Origin: Anaerozeibacter sp031551775
Lineage (GTDB): Bacteria; Bacillota; Clostridia; Christensenellales; Aristaeellaceae
Direction of reading: 5' to 3'
DNA: 64,000 nucleotides
Assembly (NCBI GenBank): GCA_031551775.1
Contig: JAVBND010000029.1
Span: forward strand, 1-64,000
Positions 42,406 to 50,804 of the stretch are shown here, one piece after another (the first letter of the stretch is position 1; each line of letters opens with the position of its first letter). The translations under genes and the position numbers were made by a program. The notes under the pieces were generated by a model. It did not search any database and was not told where the DNA came from. It saw only the letters and a program-made list of their open reading frames with translations.

Positions 42406-43314
42406 ATGAACCAGGCCCTTGCCATGGTAGAGTCCATCGGCGTGCTTTTCATCATAGCGTTTGTCGGCCTGATTGCCAGGCGCGCAGGGCTGCTCGGTGA
42501 ATCCGTCATCAAGGGCGTAACCGCGCTCCTGCTCTTTGTCAGCCAACCCGCGCTGATGCTCTCGGTGACGCAGCAAAGCCACAACCCCGGAATGCTGAGC
42601 GCTTTCCTGCTCGCGGCGGGGGTGACCTATGTGTTTTTGGGCGCGCTGCAGGGAATCGCATACGCGCTTTTTAAGCGCAAGGGCGAAAAATTGCGCGCGG
42701 TCATGGCGATCGTCGCGGTGATGCCCAACGTGGGCTTTTTCGGCATACCGATCATCGAGAGCCTCTATGGCGCCGAGGGGCTGTTGTACCTGGCGGCGTT
42801 CATCATCGGTTTTAACCTGTCCCTTTGGACCGTCAGCGTGACGCTGTTCACCGGCTTTCAGGCAAAATCGCTCCTGAACCTCATAAGCCCGACCTTTATC
42901 GCGGTCGTGATCGGCACGGCGCTGTTCGCCCTGAACATCGCGCTGCCCGCGCTCCTTCGCCGAAGCATTGATTCGATCGCCTCCATCAACACGCCGCTTT
43001 CCATGATGCTGATGGGCGCGCGCCTTGAGGCGCTCAGGCCCCGCGACCTGATCGACAAAAACCTGTGGATCACCTCGCTTTGCAAGCTGGTCGCGATGCC
43101 GCTGGCGATGATGGGCGTTTTGAAGCTCCTTGGGCTTCACGGCATGATGGCGAGCGTCATGGTGCTGGCCGCGTCCATGCCATCGGGCGCCAACACGCAG
43201 ATGTTCGCCGAGCGCTATGACCGAGACGCCGCCTTCGCCGCCAAGGGCATCTCGGTCACCACGCTGCTGTGCGCCGTGACGCTGCCGCTGATCAATCTCT
43301 TTTGGGGCGTTTAG
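42406..43314 (+). CDS. AEC family transporter (auxin efflux carrier type)
   Basis: 302 residues with about ten hydrophobic segments arranged in two halves. Family blocks include AIVAVMPNVGFFGIPIIESLYG near 103-124 and VLAASMPSGANTQMFAERYDRDA near 250-273. Such proteins in bacteria transport dicarboxylates or malate; substrate unknown. Convergent with the lyxose isomerase gene. Confidence 0.85.
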   Translation: MNQALAMVESIGVLFIIAFVGLIARRAGLLGESVIKGVTALLLFVSQPALMLSVTQQSHNPGMLSAFLLAAGVTYVFLGALQGIAYALFKRKGEKLRAVMAIVAVMPNVGFFGIPIIESLYGAEGLLYLAAFIIGFNLSLWTVSVTLFTGFQAKSLLNLISPTFIAVVIGTALFALNIALPALLRRSIDSIASINTPLSMMLMGARLEALRPRDLIDKNLWITSLCKLVAMPLAMMGVLKLLGLHGMMASVMVLAASMPSGANTQMFAERYDRDAAFAAKGISVTTLLCAVTLPLINLFWGV

Positions 43315-43380
43315 ATTCCGTTTCTCCGCTTGCCACCTTTGAGCGGCCATGGCATACCATGCCGTTTCCGATACGCCCAT

Positions 43381-43422
43381 GCAAACGGGGACGAACGCGA
43401 TCTCGCGCTCGTCCCCGTTTGC
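43381..43422. terminator. Long hairpin between convergent AEC carrier and lyxose isomerase genes
   Basis: Arms GCAAACGGGGACGA (43381-43394) and TCGTCCCCGTTTGC (43409-43422) pair over 14 bases, with CGCGA-TC-TCGCG inside. No strong T-tract on either side. Its site between two converging genes suggests a shared termination or RNA-protecting element. Confidence 0.6.
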
Positions 43423-43453
43423 TTTGCCTCATGCCAAGGCGCGGGGATTGGGG

Positions 43454-44137
43454 TCACACCCACTTCTCGTACTCATTGCACAAGGGGTTGAGCGGCGCTT
43501 CATCTTCCTCAATGTCGGCAAAGCGCGCGATTTCTTCCAGGAAGTAGTTGTCGGTCATGTCGTCGTTGATTTTTGATACTTCGCCGACCACCAGGTCGCC
43601 GCTCCCGGCGAGGGGGCCGAAGATGTGCGCGACGTAGGGCGGCAGGGTGACGGACGCGCCCTTTGAGACCGAAATCGTCTCGCCGGATTCAAACGTGCGC
43701 GCGACGCCGTCCATGAAGACCGTGACCTTTTCGTGGGTCTCTTTTCCCGTTGCGGGATCGACCGAAAAGAGCTTGAGGAAGAGCGTGCCGCCCGCGCGGT
43801 TGATGATGTCCTCGGTTTTGTAGACGTGGTAGTGCTTGGGCAGGCGCTGGCCATCCTTCATCAGGATGTACTTCTCGCAATAGGGCACGCCGACGTTCGG
43901 GTCGTCCATGAGGCCGTTCCTGAGCGTAAAGAGCACCGCGCCCAGCGTCTCAAATTCGCCCCGGCCGTAGTCGCTGATGTCCCAACCCAGCATGGTCTTC
44001 TTGATGCCGCCGATTTCCTCCGCGCGCGCCTTCCAGTCCTCCACAGACCAATAAGCCAGTTCCGGCAGACGGATGTTGCTTTTTTCCAACAGGTCGTTCG
44101 ACCACCTGATCCACGCGTTGACTTCAGAGCGTTTCAT
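43454..44137 (-). CDS. D-lyxose ketol-isomerase (cupin type)
   Basis: 227 residues from ATG 44137, GGAGGGAACGGCGC upstream. Opens MKRSEVNAWIRWSNDLLEKSN, followed by the family blocks ELAYWSVEDWKA and WDISDYGRGEFETLGAVLFTLRNG. Metal-binding cupin residues are in LPKHYHVYKTEDIINR near 98-113 and LPPYVAHIFGP. Converts D-lyxose and D-xylulose (and related pairs such as D-mannose/D-fructose). Own promoter at 44177-44205. Confidence 0.9.
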   Translation of the reverse strand: MKRSEVNAWIRWSNDLLEKSNIRLPELAYWSVEDWKARAEEIGGIKKTMLGWDISDYGRGEFETLGAVLFTLRNGLMDDPNVGVPYCEKYILMKDGQRLPKHYHVYKTEDIINRAGGTLFLKLFSVDPATGKETHEKVTVFMDGVARTFESGETISVSKGASVTLPPYVAHIFGPLAGSGDLVVGEVSKINDDMTDNYFLEEIARFADIEEDEAPLNPLCNEYEKWV

Positions 44138-44176
44138 GCGCCGTTCCCTCCGTTTGCTTGGTAATCGCTGCCTTAT

Positions 44177-44205
44177 AGTATAGCGCAACTTTCGCCGCTT
44201 GGCAA
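44177..44205 (-). promoter_or_regulatory. Promoter of the lyxose isomerase gene
   Basis: Minus strand: -35 TTGCCA (44200-44205), 17-base spacer, -10 TATACT (44177-44182). Confidence 0.7.
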
Positions 44206-44221
44206 CCGGAAGCGCGTCTCA

Positions 44222-44250
44222 ACCAATCAGGGGTCAGTCCCCGGATTGGT
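44222..44250. repeat. Palindromic repeat, copy 1 (REP-like)
   Basis: ACCAATC-A-GGGG-TCAGT-CCCC-G-GATTGGT: an inverted repeat with one central mismatch. Two further copies occur near 47120-47190, on the other side of the flavoprotein-LysR pair. Confidence 0.75.
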
Positions 44251-44265
44251 GATTAGAAACAGACT

Positions 44266-46038
44266 CTAGCCTATGTGACGCGCTGCGGAGTCGGCAGCGA
44301 TGCGGCCCATCGTCGAGCACAGCGCCAGGCAGGCGCCGCCCAGGTTCCCTTCGTCGAAGAAGTCGCGGGAAGAGATGTAGCCGGCGGCGTAAAGCCCGCC
44401 GATGGCGCTGCCGTCTTCGCGCAGCACCTGGGCATCCGTGGAGGTTGCGATGCCGTGCACCAGGTCGTTGTTGACAAAGACGTACTTCACGGCGTAGTAC
44501 GGGGCTTTGTCGATGGCGCTTAGCAGCCCGCTCGCCTTGCCGTACCGCTCATCCACGCCGTTTGCGCAGGATTGGTTGTACAGGGCGATTTCGGACGATA
44601 GAACAAGGGGATCGACCTGAATGGCCTTGGCCAGTTCCTCCACGGTATCGGCTTTAAAATATACATCGTCGGTCTCAACCAATGCGTCGTAAGCCTGGGT
44701 CCGGCCGAGCTCCTCCAGAAGTTCGGCGTCGTAGATGCCGTAGTAGCCGTTGAGGTCGTCAAGGTTTTCATAGAAATTGACCACGCGCCCGGTTTCGGAG
44801 CAATTGCGCGTGCCTGAGAAACTGACGAACATGGACGCCGGCGTGCTGTCTCCGTAGCAGCTGTCGCCGTTTTCGGTCTGAAGGGCTTTGATCGGATATT
44901 GATTGGCGTTTGCGCCCGCTACGAAAGGATCGTCGTACAACACGGCGCCGGCATCCAGCGCCATCAGGATGCCCGTTCCCGTATCTCCGATGGAGCAGGC
45001 GCTCAACTGCCCCTGCGTCTGAGGCAGGTAGCGGGCCTTGAGCGCTTCGTTGTGGGAATAGCTGCCGGTCGCGAGAATCACAGCCTTGGCGTTGAGGGTC
45101 AGCGTCCCGTTCTTCTGCCGGCAACGAACGCCCGTCACCGAACCCTGGTCGTCTTGAATCAGGCCGGTGGCCTCTGTGCCCAATAGCAGCGTGCCGCCCT
45201 TGCCCGTATAGTAGTTTTCAATCCCGGCGGTCAGGAAATTGCCCTTGAAGAGCTTGATGTGCTCATACCCTTCGGGCGCGACTGTGTCGATGTAGGTGCC
45301 CGCCTCGTCGCTCACGCGCATTTCAATGCCCATGTCCTCCCGGAACCAGCGGATGGTTTCCGTGGATTGACGGAGCATGTTTGTCAGCTTGTCCATGTTT
45401 GGGTACTGGTCGGACGCGCCGGCACGGCCGATCTTCGAAGCGTTCAGCCAGGTATCGAGCACGGCGTCGTACTTGTCCGCCTGGGTGGCGACGCGGAAAG
45501 ACCCGCCGGAAAACTTCGCGCAGCCGCCTGTAATGTCGAGCTGTTCCACAAGCACGACATCGACGCCCATGTCGAGCAGCCGGCTGGCGGCAGACAAACC
45601 AGCGATGCCGGCCCCGACCACCGCCACGTCGCAGTCCATCTCCGTATCCACTTCCTCAACCGGCCCGGCGGCGCGAAGCGCCTCAACGTCCGCGCCCGCC
45701 TTGCCCAGCGCGTCCTCGATGGCGCCGAGCAAGCCCCGGCTGGTGTTCGTCGCGCCGCTGACGCCGTCCACGGCCAGGCTCTGGGCTTCCAAGACGCCTC
45801 TTGGGATCACGCTGTACGGCTTTTCGCACATGTAAAATGTCTCGCGCGATTCCACGATGTCGATGGCTGTGATCGCGTCCTTTGTGACCCTCACGTCCAC
45901 GACGATCGCGCCGTTGTTGCCGTAACCCGTCCCCGAGTAGGTTCCGGGCGTATAGGCCCCCTCCTGCGCGACAGCCGCTCCCGCGAACGATTGAACACAA
46001 AGCAACAGAACCAGCATCCAAGTCAAGGTTCTTTTCAT
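44266..46038 (-). CDS. Exported FMN-binding / FAD-dependent oxidoreductase (flavocytochrome c, urocanate/fumarate reductase-like)
   Basis: 590 residues from ATG 46038 (GGGGGAGAGAG upstream). Signal peptide MKRTLTWMLVLLLCVQSFAGAAVAQ, then an FMN-binding domain with the flavinylation motif DGVSGATNTS near 92-101, where ApbE attaches FMN to the Thr of the GAT. The FAD domain has the Rossmann GAGIAGLSAA loop near 142, ITGGCAKFSGGSF near 170, and a C-terminal LYAAGYISSRDFFDEGNLGGACLA. Likely a secreted reductase using extracytoplasmic electrons for an organic acceptor; substrate unknown. No apbE or electron-transfer partner lies in the window. Regulated probably by the adjacent LysR protein. Confidence 0.88.
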   Translation of the reverse strand: MKRTLTWMLVLLLCVQSFAGAAVAQEGAYTPGTYSGTGYGNNGAIVVDVRVTKDAITAIDIVESRETFYMCEKPYSVIPRGVLEAQSLAVDGVSGATNTSRGLLGAIEDALGKAGADVEALRAAGPVEEVDTEMDCDVAVVGAGIAGLSAASRLLDMGVDVVLVEQLDITGGCAKFSGGSFRVATQADKYDAVLDTWLNASKIGRAGASDQYPNMDKLTNMLRQSTETIRWFREDMGIEMRVSDEAGTYIDTVAPEGYEHIKLFKGNFLTAGIENYYTGKGGTLLLGTEATGLIQDDQGSVTGVRCRQKNGTLTLNAKAVILATGSYSHNEALKARYLPQTQGQLSACSIGDTGTGILMALDAGAVLYDDPFVAGANANQYPIKALQTENGDSCYGDSTPASMFVSFSGTRNCSETGRVVNFYENLDDLNGYYGIYDAELLEELGRTQAYDALVETDDVYFKADTVEELAKAIQVDPLVLSSEIALYNQSCANGVDERYGKASGLLSAIDKAPYYAVKYVFVNNDLVHGIATSTDAQVLREDGSAIGGLYAAGYISSRDFFDEGNLGGACLALCSTMGRIAADSAARHIG

Positions 46039-46154
46039 GGCTCTCTCCCCCTTCATAAATCAGGCGAAACGCGTTCACCGATAAAATGATATCAATAAAT
46101 GTTTCAAAAGGCCAATGCCTTAATCGCATTTCGGGGCGCTTTCATGAAATAATA

Positions 46155-47048
46155 TTATGGGTCGTAATGCTGGCCGTTCTTGAAGAACGCGTCGATCAAG
46201 GCGCACGCGGGGTTCTTGCCCGCGCTCAGCCACGCCGCGACCGGCCCGATGTCCGGCGAGAAGTCCGATATGGGCAGGGCCGCCACAAATTGGTTGTGCA
46301 GGACCTGCGCGCAACTGCTGACCAGCCCGATGGCGTTGTTGAGGTAAACATCCACGAGCATGTCCGCGATGGTGGTTGCTACGCGCGGTTCAAAAGGCTG
46401 AAATTTCCGGTCAAAGATTTCTTGTATATTGCTGCTGCACTCCGGCAGACTGGCGGGGTCGAATGAAACCAGCAGTTCGTTGCGCAAATCGCTCAGCGCA
46501 ACGCAGCTTTGCCCGCTCAAGGGGTGTTTTCGGTTGATGAGCACGTATTCCATCCCGGGGCAGAAGCGGTGATAGCGGATGTCCGGGTGTCCCTCGACCA
46601 TGTGGAAAGGCAGCAAGGCCCAATCCAGCGTTCCTTTTTTCAGCATGCCGATAAGCGATGTGGATTCCTCCCGGTAGACCTCGAATTCAATGTCCGGATA
46701 TTCTTCCTTAAGGCGCGAGAGCCGTTCGGCGAAAAACAGAATGTGCAGGTGGAAATGATACCCCAGTTTTAATCCCAGGTGCTTGGGCTGCCCGACGCGC
46801 CGTATTTCATGCGCCATTTTTTCGCTGTCGTTGAGCAGTTTTTTTCCCAGCCGGTAGCAATGCCAGCCTTCCTTGGTCAGCGTGATCGAAGAGCCGTTGC
46901 GCTCAAACAAAGCGCAGTCCAGTTCGCTTTCCAGTTCCTGGATCGCCCGGCTGAGCGCCGGCTGCGTGACAAAGCACTGGGCGGCGGCCTGGGTAAAGCT
47001 CAAACAATCCGCAACCGCTATGAAATAGCCGATGTTTTTTAGCGTCAT
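46155..47048 (-). CDS. LysR-family transcriptional regulator
   Basis: 297 residues from ATG 47048 (MTLKNIGYFIAVADCLSFTQAAAQCFVTQPALSRAIQELE). N-terminal winged helix-turn-helix typical of LysR; the remainder is the ligand-binding domain. Lies just upstream of and codirectional with the exported flavoprotein, whose expression it probably controls in response to the substrate. The promoter TTGAAA-N17-TATACT is close upstream. Confidence 0.9.
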   Translation of the reverse strand: MTLKNIGYFIAVADCLSFTQAAAQCFVTQPALSRAIQELESELDCALFERNGSSITLTKEGWHCYRLGKKLLNDSEKMAHEIRRVGQPKHLGLKLGYHFHLHILFFAERLSRLKEEYPDIEFEVYREESTSLIGMLKKGTLDWALLPFHMVEGHPDIRYHRFCPGMEYVLINRKHPLSGQSCVALSDLRNELLVSFDPASLPECSSNIQEIFDRKFQPFEPRVATTIADMLVDVYLNNAIGLVSSCAQVLHNQFVAALPISDFSPDIGPVAAWLSAGKNPACALIDAFFKNGQHYDP

Positions 47049-47080
47049 ACGCAGCCCGCCCTTCAAAATGACTTCATATC

Positions 47081-47109
47081 AGTATAGCGCATATGGAAAG
47101 CGGTTTCAA
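47081..47109 (-). promoter_or_regulatory. Promoter of the LysR gene
   Basis: Minus strand: -35 TTGAAA (47104-47109), 17-base spacer, -10 TATACT (47081-47086). A palindromic repeat begins ten bases behind the -35. Confidence 0.75.
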
Positions 47110-47118
47110 CACGCCGCG

Positions 47119-47145
47119 ACCAATCCGGGGACTGACCCCTGATTG
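47119..47145. repeat. Palindromic repeat, copy 2 (REP-like, opposite orientation)
   Basis: ACCAATCCGGGG-ACTGA-CCCCTGATTG. The centre ACTGA is the reverse complement of that in copies 1 and 3; the last bases deviate from the palindrome. Confidence 0.7.
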
Positions 47146-47155
47146 AATGGTTACA

Positions 47156-47188
47156 CGACCAATCCGGGGTCAGTCCCCGGATTGGTCG
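47156..47188. repeat. Palindromic repeat, copy 3 (REP-like)
   Basis: CGACCAATCCGGGG-TCAGT-CCCCGGATTGGTCG: a perfect 14-base-pair palindrome around a five-base centre, in tandem with copy 2 and ahead of the tex promoter. Confidence 0.85.
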
Positions 47189-47210
47189 CGGCGATGATGA
47201 GATGCGCGGC

Positions 47211-47239
47211 TTGCGTTTTTGCCGCTTTATCGCTATACT
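47211..47239 (+). promoter_or_regulatory. Promoter of tex
   Basis: TTGCGT (47211-47216), 17-base spacer, TATACT (47234-47239); 39 bases from the ATG. Confidence 0.65.
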
Positions 47240-47277
47240 GGAACAGGATAATGCGCAGGCATGAAAGAGGCGGGTTC

Positions 47278-49416
47278 ATGGAAATTTTGAAGATTCTCGC
47301 GCGTGAGTTTTCTTTAAGCGAGGCGCGCGTGGCCGCGACCGTTCAGCTGATCGAGGACGGCAACACCATTCCCTTTATCGCCAGGTACCGCAAGGAAGCG
47401 ACCGGGTCGCTTGACGACCAGGTGCTCAGGGAACTGGGGGAGCGCCTTGATTACCTGAAATCGCTTGATAAGCGGCGCGCCGAGATCGAAGGCGCGCTGG
47501 TGAGCCAGGGCGTCCTGACGGACGAGCTGTCTTCGGCGCTTGAAAAAGCTTCCACGCTTGCCGAGCTCGACGACGTTTACCGCCCCTATCGGCCCAAGCG
47601 CCGCACCCGCGCCACCATCGCGCGCGAGCGCGGGCTTGAACCGCTTGCGCTCAAGCTCATGCTGCAAATGAAAACCGATCCCGCGCCCGAGGCCATGGCG
47701 GCCTCCTTCGTCGATCCTGAGCAGGATGTGCCGGATATAGATGCGGCGCTGTCGGGCGCGCGCGACATCATCGCCGAGACCGTCTCGGACGACGCGGCCT
47801 GCCGCGCGCGGCTGCGCGCGCTCTCGCGCGCAAGCGGGCAACTCACAAGCGCCAAAGCCAAGGACGAGGACAGCGTATACCGCATGTACTACGAATACCG
47901 GGAGCCGGTCTCGCGCATGCCCGGCCACAGGATTCTGGCTGTCAACCGGGGCGAAAAAGAGGAATTTTTGAAGGTCGCGGTCGAGGTGGACGGCGAGCGG
48001 GCTTTGAACATTTTACGAAGCGCGTTCGTCCGGCCCGGCGCGCCTTCAAGCGTTCAGGTGGAATTGGCCTGTGAGGACGCGTGGGCGCGGCTGATAGAGC
48101 CCTCGCTCGAGCGCGAAACGCGAAGCGAATTGACCGAGCGCGCAGAGAAAGCCGCCATCAAGGTCTTCGCCGATAACCTTCGCCAGCTCCTCATGCAGCC
48201 GCCCATCAAGGGGAAGGTGACCCTCGGCGTCGATCCCGGCTTTCGCACCGGCTGCAAGCTGGCCGTTGTGGACGAGAACGGCAAGGTGCTTGAAACCGGC
48301 GTCGGGCATTTCACCATCCCGGGTCAGGCGCGGCTGATGGAGGAAGCGGATAGAATCGTGCGCGGCATGATCGCGCGCCACGCCGTCACAGCCATCGCCA
48401 TCGGCAACGGCACCGCGTCGCGCGAGGCCGAGGCGTTTGTCGCGGGCGTCATCCGTGGCATGGAAGGCGTTTCCTACATGATCGTAAGCGAAGCGGGCGC
48501 GTCGGTTTACTCGGCCTCAAAGCTCGCCGCCGAGGAGTTCCCCGAGTACGATGTGTCGCTCAGGAGCGCGGTGTCGATCGCGCGGCGCATGCAGGACCCG
48601 CTGGCGGAATTGGTCAAGATCGACCCCAAGTCGATCGGCGTGGGCCAGTACCAGCACGACCTCAAGGGCGCGGAACTGAATCAGGCGCTTTCGGGCGTGG
48701 TCGAGGGGTGCGTAAACTCGGTGGGCGTCGATCTTCTTACCGCGTCGGCGCCGCTGCTCGGCTACGTGGCGGGCATCGGTCCGGCTCTTGCGAAGAACAT
48801 CGTCAGCTACCGCGAGGAAAACGGGTTTCAGAGCCGCGCGCAGCTCAAGAAGGTGCCAAAGCTCGGCCCGCGCGCGTTTGAGCAGTGCGCGGGGTTCCTG
48901 CGCGTGACAAACGGGAAGAATCCGCTCGACGCCACGGCGGTGCATCCGGAATCCTATCAAGCCGCCGATGCGCTGCTCAAAAGGCTCGGGCACAACCCGA
49001 AGGAGCTGGGCGCGCTCAATGGGCTTGGCGATCAGGTTCGGGAAATCGGCGAGAAGAACCTTGCAAAGGAACTGGGCATCGGTGAAATGACGCTGAAGGA
49101 TATCGTAGGGGAACTGATGAAGCCGGGCCGCGACCCGCGCGACGATTTGCCCAAGCCGCTGCTTCGAACCGACGTGCTCAGCGTCAAGGACCTGGTTCCC
49201 GGCATGGAACTGACCGGCACGGTCCGCAACGTGGCCGATTTTGGCGCGTTTGTCGATATCGGCGTGCATCAGGACGGGTTGGTTCACGTATCGCGCCTGG
49301 CCAGCCGCTTCATCCGCCACCCGTCCGAAGCCGTCAAGGTGGGCGACGTGGTCAAGTGCTGGGTGGTCGAGGTGGACGAAAAGAAAGGGCGAATCTCATT
49401 GACCATGGTCCAGTAG
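47278..49416 (+). CDS. tex: Tex family RNA-binding transcription accessory protein
   Basis: 712 residues from ATG 47278 (MEILKILAREFSLSEARVAATVQLIEDGNTIPFIARYRKEATG), the typical opening. Domain order: N-terminal helical region, YqgF-like nuclease-fold domain (LGVDPGFRTGCKLAVVDENGKVL), helix-hairpin-helix pair (VGVDLLTASAPLLGYVAGIG... and FQSRAQLKKVPKLGPRAFEQCAGFL) and a C-terminal S1 RNA-binding domain (GMELTGTVRNVADFGAFVDIG...GRISLTM). Complete. Ribosome-binding site AGAGGCGG. Confidence 0.95.
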   Translation: MEILKILAREFSLSEARVAATVQLIEDGNTIPFIARYRKEATGSLDDQVLRELGERLDYLKSLDKRRAEIEGALVSQGVLTDELSSALEKASTLAELDDVYRPYRPKRRTRATIARERGLEPLALKLMLQMKTDPAPEAMAASFVDPEQDVPDIDAALSGARDIIAETVSDDAACRARLRALSRASGQLTSAKAKDEDSVYRMYYEYREPVSRMPGHRILAVNRGEKEEFLKVAVEVDGERALNILRSAFVRPGAPSSVQVELACEDAWARLIEPSLERETRSELTERAEKAAIKVFADNLRQLLMQPPIKGKVTLGVDPGFRTGCKLAVVDENGKVLETGVGHFTIPGQARLMEEADRIVRGMIARHAVTAIAIGNGTASREAEAFVAGVIRGMEGVSYMIVSEAGASVYSASKLAAEEFPEYDVSLRSAVSIARRMQDPLAELVKIDPKSIGVGQYQHDLKGAELNQALSGVVEGCVNSVGVDLLTASAPLLGYVAGIGPALAKNIVSYREENGFQSRAQLKKVPKLGPRAFEQCAGFLRVTNGKNPLDATAVHPESYQAADALLKRLGHNPKELGALNGLGDQVREIGEKNLAKELGIGEMTLKDIVGELMKPGRDPRDDLPKPLLRTDVLSVKDLVPGMELTGTVRNVADFGAFVDIGVHQDGLVHVSRLASRFIRHPSEAVKVGDVVKCWVVEVDEKKGRISLTMVQ

Positions 49417-49460
49417 GCCTTAACAGAATACTGTATGCAAAAGAAAGGGGAAAGATACCG

Positions 49461-50804
49461 ATGAAGAAACTGCTGGCAATCCTTGTGATCCTGATGCTCC
49501 TGGCGCCTTGCGCGCTGGCCGAGGGCGGCACGCGCGCATCTCTCAACCTGACCGGCGCCGAGCTGTTTTCCGGCGGGCAACTGGTGATGGACCTTTCGAA
49601 GCTGGGCCTTCACTTTGAGGGCGTACTGGCCGAGGGCGGCGCTTCGGGAAAGGTGACCTTCACGGCGGACAGGCACGCCTACGACGCGACCCTGGCGGTT
49701 GAAGAGGACGGTGCAACCGTCTTGACCTCCATTCTTCCGGACGCCTATCGCATGGCGTTTGAGGAAGCGGCCCAGGCGCTTCCGGTGGGGAGTGTCGATG
49801 TTTCCGCGTTTGCAGGCGGCGAAATTCCGGTGGGCGTCGATCTGTCAAGCCCCTACGCGGCGGCCGGCGCGCTCTTGGACAAGCTGGACGCGGCGCTTGC
49901 CGGGGGCGCGTACGCACAAGCGGCGGCTGAAGGCGAGATTTCCCTGTGGAGCGGCGAAACGCTGAAAAGCGACAGGTCAGAAACCTTCGAGGTCCGGGAC
50001 ATCTCCCTGGCCGAATTCGGCGACGCCAAGGGGCGCACCTACGCCCTCACGGGCAAGCGCCACAACATTCCTGAGGACGAAAAAAACCAGCAGCTGGCCA
50101 TGACGGTGTACGACATGGAACTGGAAGTCTTCGGCCCCAAGGGCAAGCCGCTCGGAAAGTACCCGGCGCAGTTCTACGCCTATGCCTCAGCGGACCCAAG
50201 CGCGCGCAGCCTGACGGTCGAGGCGAAAGAAGACGCCGTCGTGGCGCTGTACGCGGGCTCGGACGGTGAGACCGACAACGTCACTTTGCACCTCGCCAGC
50301 GCGCGCGCGGATCAAAACCCGGTGATCCTCATGGTCAACAATTTGCGCATCGAAGGCGAATACGGCAAGGGCGACATGGTGATGTGGGCTTTGAGCGCGC
50401 CCGAACAGGCGAGCGAAATCTATCTCAACGACGTGCGCGACGACGCGGGCACCTACCATGCGGTCACCCTTACCTATGAAGCCGATGGCCAGTCCGGCGA
50501 GCTGTTCTACGAAGGCGCGGTTTCAAGCGGCGAAAGCGGCTACCGGGAGGAGGGAACGGTTACCTGGACCGACGGCAATACCGAACTCCGGTTCAACGCG
50601 GCCTACGAGACGGAAAGCGGATATGCCGGGGCGCTTTATGACCTGGGCGGCAAGGCCGTGGTTGACGCGTCGAAACTCGACGCGCAGCAGCTGGCCGCGC
50701 TTCAAAACCAGGCCGTGACTTCGCTCATGAGCGTCATGGGCGCAATCCTGCAAGCCGCGCCCGACGCGAGCGTTTTGCTGGACGGCCTAATGGCCGGCCA
50801 GTAG
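49461..50804 (+). CDS. Exported protein of unknown function
   Basis: 447 residues from ATG 49461 (AAAGGGGAAAG upstream). Signal peptide MKKLLAILVILMLLAPCALA, then a beta-rich mature part with no cysteines, no anchor motif, no membrane segment and no recognised catalytic motif. It consists of alternating short strands (LTVEAKEDAVVALYAGSDGETDNVTLHLASA; AVTLTYEADGQSGELFYEGAVSSG), reminiscent of extracytoplasmic beta-sandwich or lipoprotein-localisation-like folds. I do not recognise the family. Overlaps the convergent UPF0178 gene by 18 bases. Confidence 0.75.
   Translation: MKKLLAILVILMLLAPCALAEGGTRASLNLTGAELFSGGQLVMDLSKLGLHFEGVLAEGGASGKVTFTADRHAYDATLAVEEDGATVLTSILPDAYRMAFEEAAQALPVGSVDVSAFAGGEIPVGVDLSSPYAAAGALLDKLDAALAGGAYAQAAAEGEISLWSGETLKSDRSETFEVRDISLAEFGDAKGRTYALTGKRHNIPEDEKNQQLAMTVYDMELEVFGPKGKPLGKYPAQFYAYASADPSARSLTVEAKEDAVVALYAGSDGETDNVTLHLASARADQNPVILMVNNLRIEGEYGKGDMVMWALSAPEQASEIYLNDVRDDAGTYHAVTLTYEADGQSGELFYEGAVSSGESGYREEGTVTWTDGNTELRFNAAYETESGYAGALYDLGGKAVVDASKLDAQQLAALQNQAVTSLMSVMGAILQAAPDASVLLDGLMAGQ

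Noticed and set aside
46078..46107. Promoter for the exported flavoprotein (TTGAAA and TATCGG on the minus strand)
   Set aside because: The -10 match is poor and read-through from the LysR gene is equally likely.
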